52,016 nucleotides of DNA from assembly GCA_903933805.1 (NCBI GenBank), contig CAIZLM010000107.1:1-52016 (forward strand). Direction: 5' to 3'. This stretch comes from an uncultured Bacteroidota bacterium (GTDB lineage Bacteria > Bacteroidota > Bacteroidia > Chitinophagales > Saprospiraceae). The position numbers and the translations under genes are program-made. The notes beneath the pieces are model-generated. The model made no database searches and was not told where the DNA came from. It was given only the letters and a program-made list of their open reading frames with translations. Positions 8,501 to 15,793 of this stretch are shown in pieces (position 1 is the stretch's first letter; every line of letters starts with the position of its first letter).

Positions 8501-9912
8501 CCTTCCAATGACAGTATCGGCAGGTACACGATGAGGATGATGATCTGGCCAAAGATGGCCGCGTTCATGATGCGGGAGGAGGCCTGGTGCACTTCTTCGT
8601 TCAACTGTTCCTTCGACAACACCTTGACTTCCCTGAAATGGCGGCTGTGGGTGATCTGGTGCATAATGGCTTCCACGACGATGACAGCCCCATCCACGAT
8701 TAGACCAAAATCAATGGCGCCCAGGCTCATCAAATTGCCGCCAACACCGAAGTAATTCATGAGTATGATGGCAATAAGCATCGAAAGCGGGATAACCGAG
8801 GCGACAATCAGGCCTGCCCGCATATTTCCAAGGAAAAGGACCAGGACAAACACAACAATGAGTGCGCCCTCCAGCAAGTTTGTCTCCACGGTGGAGATGG
8901 CGTTGTTCACCATTTTGGTGCGATCGAGGAACGGTTCAATGACAACACCCTCCGGCAGAGTTTTTTGAATATCCAAGATTCTATCTTTCACTTTACGAAT
9001 CACAGTGGAGGAGTTTTCGCCTTTCAACATCATCACCACGGCGCCGACCACCTCGCCTTCATTGTTGTAACACACTGCGCCGTAACGGGTGGCGGCAGCC
9101 GTCTGCACGGTTGCCACATCGCGGATTCTAATGGGCACCTGTCGATCAGTGCGCCGGAGGGGTACATTTTCAATGTCCTGGGGCCCGCCCACCAGGCCTT
9201 CACTGCGAATAAAGAGCACCCTCGGTCCTTTTTCGATGTATGCACCGCCCGTATTTTGGTTGTTGCTTTCCAGGGCATCAAATACGTCGTTGATGGACAA
9301 GCCGAAGGCTTTGAGTTTTTCGGGCATCACCGCCACTTCATATTGCTTCAGTTCACCGCCAAAAGTGGAGACATCTGCCACCCCTGGGGTTCCAAGCAAC
9401 TGACGACGCACCATCCAGTCCTGAATGGTGCGCAATTCCATGAGGGAGTATTTGCTTTCGAAACCCGGTTTGGCACGAACGACGTACTGGTATATCTCAC
9501 CCAACCCTGTGGTGACCGGCGCAAGGATAGGCTGCCCAATGCCCGTAGGGATTTGGGATTGAACCTGTTGGAGCCGCTCACTGATTTGCTGGCGAGCCCA
9601 ATAAATATCGACCCCATCGTTGAAAACGATGGTGACCAAGGACAAACCAAAGCGGCTGAAGCTGCGAATTTCCTTCAGCCCGGGAATATTGGCATTGGCC
9701 TGTTCGATGGGGAAGGTGATCAGTCGCTCCACATCTGGTGCGCCCAAGGCGGGAGATATGGTGATTACCTGTACCTGGTTGTCGGTGATATCGGGCACCG
9801 CATCAATGGGCAACAGCGTGGTTTGGTAAAGGCCGTAAGCGACAATGACGAGGGTGAAAAGACCAACAATCAGCTTGTTTTTTATGGAAAATTGAATGAT
9901 TTTGTCGAGCAT
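5548..9912 (-). CDS. CzcA-type heavy-metal RND transporter fused to a CzcC/TolC-like outer-membrane channel
   Basis: A single 1454-residue frame combines two parts of a tripartite pump. Residues 1 to about 1040 are a full HME-RND proton antiporter, with an N-terminus carrying LPIDAVPDITDNQVQV, twelve predicted membrane spans and two large periplasmic loops. The fourth-span motif DFGLIVDGAVIVVE (about 400) is of the CzcA class that exports divalent cations (Co, Zn, Cd, Ni); copper/silver CusA proteins differ there. Residues about 1065-1454 have the alternating helical pattern of TolC/CzcC (IDLNEAVQLAWDNNPALRSAQ at their start). The junction (about 1040-1063) contains a signal-peptide-like stretch ending KVSA-QT. 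Fusions of this kind are known in Bacteroidota. The ATG at 9912 gives the standard N-terminus; the gene leads a two-gene operon with the adaptor. Confidence 0.95.
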   Translation of the reverse strand: MLDKIIQFSIKNKLIVGLFTLVIVAYGLYQTTLLPIDAVPDITDNQVQVITISPALGAPDVERLITFPIEQANANIPGLKEIRSFSRFGLSLVTIVFNDGVDIYWARQQISERLQQVQSQIPTGIGQPILAPVTTGLGEIYQYVVRAKPGFESKYSLMELRTIQDWMVRRQLLGTPGVADVSTFGGELKQYEVAVMPEKLKAFGLSINDVFDALESNNQNTGGAYIEKGPRVLFIRSEGLVGGPQDIENVPLRRTDRQVPIRIRDVATVQTAAATRYGAVCYNNEGEVVGAVVMMLKGENSSTVIRKVKDRILDIQKTLPEGVVIEPFLDRTKMVNNAISTVETNLLEGALIVVFVLVLFLGNMRAGLIVASVIPLSMLIAIILMNYFGVGGNLMSLGAIDFGLIVDGAVIVVEAIMHQITHSRHFREVKVLSKEQLNEEVHQASSRIMNAAIFGQIIILIVYLPILSLEGIEGKMFKPMAQTVGFAVFGAFILSLTYIPMMSAWLINRKLSHKKSVSDYMMEHLERWYQHALERVMRFPRLLITTALALFAVSLLMLSTLGGEFIPALEEGDFAVDTRVLTGSSLSTTIAATQQTAGVLLDNFPEVQKVITKIGSGEIPTDPMPIEASDMMVILKDKKEWTSAKTFDELALKMSEKIAAIPGITAGFQFPVQMRFNELMTGARQDVVCKIFGENLDTLAQYAEKLGAISRGVEGATEFYVESVNGMPQIVIHYNRDLIAQYGLNIAELNRTVNAAFAGAVTGQVYEGEKRFDLVVRVAGAGRKSMADVQNLPIATPNGVQIPLQQIASIEEIEGPNQIQREDAKRRIVVGFNVRGRDVQTIVQELQQKVSSGIKFPPGYYVTYGGAFENLQAAKQRLMVAVPLALLLIFLMLYFAFGSVRQGVLIYSAIPLSAIGGIVALWARDLPFSISAGIGFIALFGVAVLNGIVLISEFNRLKSEGWDDRRRVALMGTKIRLRSILMTALAPSLGFIPMAVSMGAGAEVQRPLATVVIGGIVSATLLTLFVLPVLYVYFDKSGIKPSKKALSVLLVCAMMWSCKVSAQTPATIDLNEAVQLAWDNNPALRSAQLNVQYYDKLKGSWLELEKTDFGVELGQFNSLKLDHKFSVSQTFSHPKVYKNQRSLLAEHHLIAAAAFDDARVRLRQEVGALFYAYLFLQQKRAVLEKADSIFSVFEEKAAKRFSMGASNLLEKNSAKLQRQQISQQLFSVSKDAEIVLQQFNLLLHAGPIRTPSVDGQPLPRVLFMSDSSAIARLPQISMQQHLLAATQWQRAVEKSLLLPAFTVGLNNQSIIGYQTIGTEERYFNGWNRFTYLGVGVAIPIFARAQRARVAAADFQVQKEQSNLNWLFTQTLSDQDLARKEILKFQESLDFYEKEILPNAKSIVQTADTRFSAGEIDYLEWAMLVQQSIQVQQQFLEEKYNFNLAVLRFQQYSNQ

Positions 9913-10141
9913 AACACGGTATTGGTATTGCGCGATGAGCCTTGATTATGGTTCAAGTTGCTCCATTACGCCGGTTTATAGACCCCTGTGCATTCCTTTC
10001 CGGGAACCACAGGGTTGTTGACAAAGGGGAAGGGATGTAGAAAAGGGGGCTTGCTTTGGTTGTAGTCAACACATAAGGAGTTGTCAAAAATCGCGATCGG
10101 AGAATCACGTATTTTCCATCTCTCAAATCATAAAAAACCGT
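9913..10141. other. Gene-free region upstream of the efflux operon
   Basis: This stretch should hold the promoter of the minus-strand efflux operon, but no clear TTG-N20-TAnnTTTG pair was found. The reading frames crossing it lack protein features and run into the palindromic element. No metal-responsive regulator gene is adjacent. Confidence 0.4.
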
Positions 10142-10305
10142 GTAACTGGTTAGCGTTGTCGCGTCTGAGACAAAAAAGTGGCCATTTTTTTGCCAGAATT
10201 CGCCCATTTTTACAGGCCACAACCTCGCTACGGTCAAAAAAATGGGCGAAGTAGTACGAAAAATGAACTTTTTCGCGCCAGACAGCGCGCCACCTAACCA
10301 GTTAC
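10142..10305 (+). repeat. Long-form dispersed palindromic element, copy 2
   Basis: This complete 164-bp copy begins GTAACTGGTTAGCGTTGTCG and ends GCCACCTAACCAGTTAC. The outer 12 bp (GTAACTGGTTAG) are a perfect inverted repeat; inner blocks (GTCTGAGACAAAAAAGTGGCC on the left, GCCAGACAGCGCGCC on the right) pair imperfectly. Flanks share TAAAAA on both sides (10131-10136 and 10306-10311), not in exact register, so a duplication is doubtful. It lies between the efflux operon promoter and the 3' end of the small unknown gene at 10364. Confidence 0.85.
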
Positions 10306-10363
10306 TAAAAAGCAAGACCAGATCAACGCAGTAGAAGGTTGACCTTTCATCCAAAAAAGGAAC

Positions 10364-10747
10364 TCAGCAGGATTTGGGCGGCTGCCAGATATCAGACAGG
10401 TGGAAGGAATAAAAGGTGGGTTGGGGGCAGGGCGATATGGTGCTGTTTTCGTCCGGAAACGGCGGCAATATCAATAGGACTGTATCCTCTGGCAGGGTAA
10501 AAACGATACCCGGCGCCATGCAGTCAATGGTTTTAAAGGGCAATTGTTCGTCACGGCCGGCGTCTTCATCCTGAAGCAATCGCCCGGAGTAGTGCGTTTG
10601 AATAAATTCAAGCAGGGTAATCTGTGGGTTATCAGCCCGGTGTTCGAAAAAGTGCGCCATAAAAACACCCATTTTCCCCAACTCGTGTATTTCCCTGTTG
10701 GAGAAAATAAAAATGGAAAGGAGAAAAATAGCGGTGCGCTTATGCAT
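10364..10747 (-). CDS. Small uncharacterised Bacteroidota protein
   Basis: The 127-residue product starts at ATG 10747 (MHKRTAIFLLSIFIFSNREIHELGK); a TTG three codons upstream is less likely. It has a short hydrophobic N-terminus that could be a signal or anchor, then EIHELGKMGVFMAHFFEHRADNPQITLLEFIQTHY, an acidic stretch (LLQDEDAGRDEQLPFKT) and a proline-rich tail. The EL-K-VF-AHF-EH and DED-RD-QLPFKT pattern recalls a small conserved Bacteroidota family of unknown function; I recall it from memory and could not search. A TAACTTTG box (-7-like) sits 7 bases upstream of the ATG, so a leaderless or very short leader is possible. A complete palindromic element lies 58 bp 3' of it and a half-element 22 bp 5' of it. 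Confidence 0.62.
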   Translation of the reverse strand: MHKRTAIFLLSIFIFSNREIHELGKMGVFMAHFFEHRADNPQITLLEFIQTHYSGRLLQDEDAGRDEQLPFKTIDCMAPGIVFTLPEDTVLLILPPFPDENSTISPCPQPTFYSFHLSDIWQPPKSC

Positions 10748-10769
10748 GATCGGCAAAGTTACGAAAAAA

Positions 10770-10803
10770 GTAACCGGTTAGGCGGCAGGCTGTCTGGTCA
10801 AAA
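10770..10803 (-). repeat. Right-half palindromic element at the stop codon of the propeller regulator
   Basis: GTAACCGGTTAGGCGGCAGG then CTGTCTGGTCAAAA is the complement of the element's right arm (canonical GTAACTGGTTAGGTGGC...GTCTGGCCCAAAA). The TGA stop of the upstream minus-strand gene (10798-10800) lies inside it, in TTTTGACCAGACAGC, very close to TTTTTGAGCCAGACAGC in the copy ending at 22153. Either an insertion fused to the end of the gene or a decayed copy was kept as the 3' end. Confidence 0.65.
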
Positions 10804-13692
10804 CCGAATCAAATAGTCCGTCAGGTTGATTTCCGTATCGAGGTTCAAGCGTCTGCGGAGCCGGTATCGGCTGGCCTCTACCCCTCTCAGGGAAATATTC
10901 ATGAGCGTGGCAATTTCTTTGCTGGAAAGATTCATGCGCAAGTAAGCGCAAAGGCGGTAGTCGTTGGGGCTCAAGTGATCGTATTTGTCGCTGAGTCTTT
11001 TCAAAAAATCACTGTGTACTTGGTCGAAATTTTGGGAGAAATGCTCCCAATCATCGTCCACCCGGGCATCGTGCTCCATCATTTTAACGATACGGCCAAT
11101 TTCTTTTTCTAGGTCGGGCATAGTGACCATTTTGGTTTGCAATTTACCCAATGCGCCCTGAATATTGCTCAGAATAGCGTTTTTTTGAACGAGGTGCATG
11201 GTTACAGAGGTGAGTTCTTGATTTTTGTGGAATATTTCAGCTTCTAATTTTTCATTTTTCAGTTGGTTGATGGCTTCTTCCGCGCGTTGTGCCTGCAGTT
11301 GATGTTGTGCTTCCCGGTGTTGGTGCAGGCTTTGCAGGCTTTGTTTTTCATGTTCAAAACGCTGTTGTTGTCGGTGGATCAACCCAGCGATCAGCGCCAC
11401 CGCCAGGAGCAGATAAATAATAAAGGCCCAGCGACTGGCGTACCAAGGAGGCAGAATGGTAAAAGAAAATGACTGTACCATACTGACGACACCATGCTGA
11501 TTCCGGGCTTTTACATAAAAAGTGTATTCCCCCGGCCGCAGGTGATTGAACGTCACATCTGTTTCCCTGTTCCAGTTCGACCAGTCTCTTTCTATGCCCT
11601 CCAGGTAATGGGCGTATTGGACAAATTCCCCACCGGGGTAATCTGGGGCTGAATACGCGATTACCAGCGAGTTTTGGAGGCTCGACAGCACCAAAGGCTT
11701 GGGAAGGGCTCCTTTTCCACCGAACAACAAGCATGCGGTCTGGCCTTTGAGCCAGACCGCATGCAGCACCAGTTGCAGGGTCGTATCAAGGGATTTGTAG
11801 GCTTCTGGGTTGAAGTGAATGAAGCCCTGTCCGGTTGCCACAAACACGTTGTTGTTGTCAACCGGGAGGATAAAGTGGAACCCATCTGTCAGTTTCCCCT
11901 GAAGTTCCGGGATGGGCATACGCTTGATTTTTTTTTCGAGTGTATTGTTTTCAACAAGCAACACGCCCGTTTCCTGGTTGGTGACATACCATATATTACC
12001 GTGATCATCCTGCAGGAGATATTTCACGGCGGTGTTTTCTCCAAAAAGTTGGGTAAACTGGGTATTTGGTACGAACCGTTGGCGGGTTTCGTCAAAATCG
12101 AATACGCCTTTTTCTCCGGTAAAGACGATTTTATCCCCCAATTTAAAAAGGTGATTGCCCATGTCGGAAGGGAGGCCTTGGGCTGCGCCGAAATAATCTG
12201 CGGAAGATTTGCCATTTTTTTCGTCGATTTTCAACCGGTAGATGCCGCGATATGGGTGCGCCATCCAAAGCGTACCCCGTTCATCGCGCGCCATGATGCG
12301 GCTACTCTCTGTAAACCCCTGCAATGTTTGATCAAATACCCACTTGCTGCTGGTTTTCTTAAATGTTGACAGACCGGCATAATGACCTGCAACGGCTTGG
12401 TCGGGGCCGATTTGTACAAAGCGCCAGATGCCTTGTTGGGAGGTCAGTTTCAGTGCCGTGAGACCCTCCACATCGAATGCGCCCTCATGATGCCCCATCA
12501 GGAGGTGGTTGTCCACCACGTTAAGGCTCCAAACCTGTCCTTCTGCATTGGCCACGGTGGAGAAATGTTGTTTTTCACTCGGTGCATAGTATTTTTTCCA
12601 AGCTGTGGCAAAAAGTCCGGTGTTGGTACCGAAATAAATTTTATCCCTCAACAACTGCGCTGTGTAGCCCGTGCCTTGCAAATCGCCGTCCGGGAAAAAG
12701 GTTGAAAATGGCGAATGGAGCTCCACGAAATCCAGCCCATTGTCGAGGCCGAGCCACACACTGCCGTTTTTCAAGGCGAAAAGGCTGAGCACGGTGTTGT
12801 TTTGCAGCCCACACTTTTTGTTCAGATGGTGGAGGATGCGGCGTTGACGATCGAGGGCAATCAAGCCGTTGAGGGAAGTGCCGAGGGCTATTTTGCCATC
12901 GGGTAGCAGTGCAGCACAGAATATTCTGTTGTTTTTAAGAAAAGCATCATCGGCCGTGTGCCAAGGCTGAAAATCGCCTCCGGTACTAAAAAAGATGCCA
13001 TCGCGGATGGTTGTGACGAGTATGGTGTCCCCTTGGAGGGCTAACACGGCAGAAATACGGCCCTTGTCAAAAGCCTGCGGGTGTTGCAGCAGGTTAAAAT
13101 GATCTTTTTCAAAGACAAAAAGCAAGGACTTGCTGTCTTGTACCAGCAATTTATCGCCCCACTTTCCCATAAAAAAGAGGGTTTTACCCGTTGGGAAAAG
13201 CGTGGTAATCAGGTCATCATGGAACCAATAGACTTGGTCGTCGGTGCGAAAAAACACCCCCTCCGTCCGAACTTCTATGTCCCACACGTCGCCAAAATTT
13301 TGGTCTGACTTACGCAGGAGGTTTTTGAGGGAATGGTACTGCATACGGCCCTGTTGATCGGGTGAAAAGTACCCAAAGTCGCCCTGACCACCCACATAAA
13401 CCCTTCCGTCAGCGCCTGCTTGGACGGATCGGACAATGGTGCCATTTTCGAGGGGGTAGAGCCGCCAATAGGTGCCGTCATATTCGAGCAAACCACTGTT
13501 GTTGGCGTACCACAAGACACCGTGCTGATCCTGTGATATGTCCCATATTTGAGTTCCCGCTTTGTAATCCTGTCTCGAAAAATTCAACACCGGTGGTGTT
13601 CCGAGGTTCACCCCTTGGAGCCACACCTGTTGCGGGAAAAAAAAGAAAAACGTGAAAATGATTCCACGTGAAATGAACCGGGCGTACCGCAT
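10798..13692 (-). CDS. Membrane-spanning one-component regulator: two-component-type propeller, Y_Y_Y domain, LuxR-like HTH
   Basis: From ATG 13692 the protein has 964 residues; the frame stays open to 13776, but the later start follows from the signal peptide MRYARFISRGIIFTFFFFFP. Residues about 40-680 are two blades-sets of WD-like repeats with the Reg_prop pattern (DQHGVLWYANNSGLLEYDG; NGSVWLGLDNGLDFVE; ERGTLWMAHPYRGIYRL). Then come a Y_Y_Y domain (FNHLRPGEYTFYVKARN), one membrane span (WAFIIYLLLAVALIAGLI), a glutamine-rich coiled coil, and in the last 60 residues a helix-turn-helix (LSSKEIATLMNISLRGVEASRYRLRRRL). No histidine kinase or receiver is present, so the periplasmic sensor should signal straight to the DNA-binding end. 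It is divergent from the glucan locus at 13923 and is its probable activator. Its stop lies in a half palindromic element. Confidence 0.9.
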   Translation of the reverse strand: MRYARFISRGIIFTFFFFFPQQVWLQGVNLGTPPVLNFSRQDYKAGTQIWDISQDQHGVLWYANNSGLLEYDGTYWRLYPLENGTIVRSVQAGADGRVYVGGQGDFGYFSPDQQGRMQYHSLKNLLRKSDQNFGDVWDIEVRTEGVFFRTDDQVYWFHDDLITTLFPTGKTLFFMGKWGDKLLVQDSKSLLFVFEKDHFNLLQHPQAFDKGRISAVLALQGDTILVTTIRDGIFFSTGGDFQPWHTADDAFLKNNRIFCAALLPDGKIALGTSLNGLIALDRQRRILHHLNKKCGLQNNTVLSLFALKNGSVWLGLDNGLDFVELHSPFSTFFPDGDLQGTGYTAQLLRDKIYFGTNTGLFATAWKKYYAPSEKQHFSTVANAEGQVWSLNVVDNHLLMGHHEGAFDVEGLTALKLTSQQGIWRFVQIGPDQAVAGHYAGLSTFKKTSSKWVFDQTLQGFTESSRIMARDERGTLWMAHPYRGIYRLKIDEKNGKSSADYFGAAQGLPSDMGNHLFKLGDKIVFTGEKGVFDFDETRQRFVPNTQFTQLFGENTAVKYLLQDDHGNIWYVTNQETGVLLVENNTLEKKIKRMPIPELQGKLTDGFHFILPVDNNNVFVATGQGFIHFNPEAYKSLDTTLQLVLHAVWLKGQTACLLFGGKGALPKPLVLSSLQNSLVIAYSAPDYPGGEFVQYAHYLEGIERDWSNWNRETDVTFNHLRPGEYTFYVKARNQHGVVSMVQSFSFTILPPWYASRWAFIIYLLLAVALIAGLIHRQQQRFEHEKQSLQSLHQHREAQHQLQAQRAEEAINQLKNEKLEAEIFHKNQELTSVTMHLVQKNAILSNIQGALGKLQTKMVTMPDLEKEIGRIVKMMEHDARVDDDWEHFSQNFDQVHSDFLKRLSDKYDHLSPNDYRLCAYLRMNLSSKEIATLMNISLRGVEASRYRLRRRLNLDTEINLTDYLIRF

Positions 13693-13741
13693 ACCAAATA
13701 TTTGATGTAAAAAGCGTGCGATAGCAGCCTTTGAGGTATCC

Positions 13742-13772
13742 TGTTGTAGTGATGTAGTAGTTATGTAGTAGT
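13742..13772. promoter_or_regulatory. Tandem ATGTAGTAGT direct repeats in the regulator/glucan-locus divergent spacer
   Basis: ATGTAGTAGT occurs at 13752-13761 and again at 13763-13772, 11 bp apart, preceded by a related TTGTAGTG at 13744-13751. Same-face spacing of one helical turn between the divergent regulator and the PKD/SusCD genes fits an operator for the LuxR-like regulator. If the regulator started at 13776 instead of 13692, the repeats would be coding. Confidence 0.4.
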
Positions 13773-13922
13773 CCAAATTATATGTTGTGGTACATTAAAC
13801 GTAACGAAAAATAACCTTTCAGTTGGAGTCTTCACCACCTTTGCTTTCCTATTTTTATCATTAACCATTTCTTTTTTTCATTCTTGACAACCTATAAAAG
13901 GGTAGATCAACAAAACAAAATT

Positions 13923-15686
13923 ATGAAAAAACTACGATCATTTCAATTACCTCTTGTATTGCTGTTCGGATTTATCTGGATCGCTGCGTGTAAAAAAGAT
14001 CCAATCCCGGAAGTAATATCCGGCTTTTCCTTCACCATTGATGCTGCTGATTTCAGAAAAGTGACTTTTGTGAGTGCTGCTCAGAATGCCACATCAGTAT
14101 CGTGGGACTTTGGCGATGGATCAACGGTTTCGACCGAAGCCAACCCGGTACACGCCTACGCAGGTGCAGGCACGTACGTGGTCACTTTAACGGCCACCGG
14201 TTCTGACGGTACCAAAGATGTCGCCAGCCAAAATGTGGCCATCGTTGACCCCGATGCCGAACTCACCAAATTGGTGGGTGATGTTTCCAAAAGTTGGAAA
14301 CTGCTCCGTGTCGTAAGCCCCGGCCGCTGGCCATTGGAAGTAGGTCCTATTGCCAAAGACCAAGTTTGGTGGGCACAAGGCAGAGACAACGATGAAATCG
14401 CACTCCGCCCCTGCATCATGAACGATGAGTTCATCTTTGGCCGTGATGGTTCCTACAAGTACAACTCCAATGGTGATTTCTGGGCTGAGGGCGGCGTTTT
14501 CGAACCGGCCAACATTTGCCAAACCTCCAATGCCGCCAACTTGGTAGGCCCTGCCGGTGTTGACGTATCCGCATTCGGTGACGGAACCCACACGTTTGTG
14601 CTGACCAACGGCAACAAACCAACCTTGGAAGTAAAAGGACTGGGCGCCTATATTGGTCTGCCAAAAATCGGAACCGATACAGAGGTGAAAGTACCACAAC
14701 TTTCGGTGGTGTACGACATCATTAAATTGACCGACGGCGCCGTGGATACCCTTATCTTGGAGTCCGACTGGAAATTTGATGCCGCCAACGTAAGCGACGA
14801 TGCATACTGGAAAATCACCTTGGTACACTACGACAACCCAGCCGACGAGCCTGCTATCCCGGATGCAAAGCCCGTTGCTGACTTTACTGCCAGCGTTACA
14901 GACCTGACGGTTACCTTGACCAATACATCAAAATACGCCACCAGTTACAGCTGGAATTTTGGTGATGGCGCTACCTCTACCCAGGAATCTCCCTCCCACA
15001 CATTCGTTGGCGCTGGTATCTACAAAGTGAAGCTTACCGCGACCAATGCTGCCGGCAGCACCACCAAGGAACAGGAGTTTACACTCACTTCCGGTGAAGT
15101 GTATGAATCCAACATTGTTGGTGGCGCTTGGAAAATCCGCAACGCAGCAACGTCTATTTTTGTTGGCCCAGGTCTGGGCAACAGCTCATGGTGGAGTACG
15201 CCGGCCAATTTCCTCGACGGTTCTACCTCTGGTACGGACGACTGGTCTTGTATCACGAACGACGAGTTTATTTTCACGGCGGGCGGACAATATGAGTACA
15301 GAACCAACGGCGACGCACGCAACGATGGTTACATGGGCAGCCCGAACGGCTGCTGGTCAGACGCACAGGTTGCCGCTAGCGGCAACGGTGCTGCATTTGG
15401 CTCCGGTGTTCACTCATTTGTGTTTACCCCAGCTACGGCCAATTCACGGCCAATCATCACCCTGACCAATGGCGCTACCGGCGCAGCGTTTGTCGGGTTT
15501 TACAAAGGCTTTTACGGCGGTGAAAACGGTAGCAGCGCAAACCCTCCCAATGGCGGCGCTACCACCAATCGCTATGAAGTAATCAGTTATATCAACACAG
15601 GCGGTGTAGAAACACTGACCCTTTCTGTGGATATCTCGGGCGCAAAAGACGGCTCAGCTGCTTGGTCCGTTGTATTGGTTCGATAA
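13923..15686 (+). CDS. PKD-domain lipoprotein with two tandem modules, probable surface glycan-binding protein
   Basis: The 587-residue product starts at ATG 13923, giving a lipoprotein signal (MKKLRSFQLPLVLLFGFIWIAAC). Two homologous modules follow. Each has a PKD domain (first about 35-110 with VSWDFGDGSTVSTEANPVHAYAGAGTY; second about 315-390 with YSWNFGDGATSTQESPSHTF) and a unique about 170-residue domain with matching landmarks (WKLLRVVSPG / WKIRNAATSIFVGPG; CIMNDEFIFGRDGSYKYNSNGD / CITNDEFIFTAGGQYEYRTNGD; DGTHTFVLTNGN / SGVHSFVFTPAT). An internal duplication of the gene explains this. PKD lipoproteins next to SusCD in laminarin and related loci bind beta-glucans at the cell surface; that role is inferred here. 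It is the first gene of the locus, followed by an intrinsic terminator. Confidence 0.88.
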   Translation: MKKLRSFQLPLVLLFGFIWIAACKKDPIPEVISGFSFTIDAADFRKVTFVSAAQNATSVSWDFGDGSTVSTEANPVHAYAGAGTYVVTLTATGSDGTKDVASQNVAIVDPDAELTKLVGDVSKSWKLLRVVSPGRWPLEVGPIAKDQVWWAQGRDNDEIALRPCIMNDEFIFGRDGSYKYNSNGDFWAEGGVFEPANICQTSNAANLVGPAGVDVSAFGDGTHTFVLTNGNKPTLEVKGLGAYIGLPKIGTDTEVKVPQLSVVYDIIKLTDGAVDTLILESDWKFDAANVSDDAYWKITLVHYDNPADEPAIPDAKPVADFTASVTDLTVTLTNTSKYATSYSWNFGDGATSTQESPSHTFVGAGIYKVKLTATNAAGSTTKEQEFTLTSGEVYESNIVGGAWKIRNAATSIFVGPGLGNSSWWSTPANFLDGSTSGTDDWSCITNDEFIFTAGGQYEYRTNGDARNDGYMGSPNGCWSDAQVAASGNGAAFGSGVHSFVFTPATANSRPIITLTNGATGAAFVGFYKGFYGGENGSSANPPNGGATTNRYEVISYINTGGVETLTLSVDISGAKDGSAAWSVVLVR

Positions 15687-15712
15687 TTAATACGATAGTG
15701 GTTTTTAGTTTC

Positions 15713-15749
15713 AGGGGCGAGCGGCTTGCCGTCTCGCCCCTGTTTTTTT
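15713..15749 (+). terminator. Intrinsic terminator/attenuator between the PKD lipoprotein and susC
   Basis: AGGGGCGAG (15713-15721) and CTCGCCCCT (15733-15741) form a GC-rich stem followed by G and T7. The hairpin lies in the 107-bp spacer between the lipoprotein stop and the susC start, so readthrough probably sets the susC level relative to the lipoprotein, unless susC has its own promoter. Confidence 0.75.
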
Positions 15750-15793
15750 GCCCTTAAACAGACTTATTGCCTGCCTTCGTTAAACACAACGTC

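Noticed and set aside
8965-9945. A 326-codon plus-strand frame opposite the RND pump gene
   Set aside because: It mirrors the coding strand of a strongly conserved transporter, has histidine/glycine-rich composition without domains, and lies wholly inside the verified gene.
9953-10354. A 133-codon minus-strand frame upstream of the efflux operon
   Set aside because: Most of it translates the palindromic element at 10142-10305; no signal, domain or plausible start.
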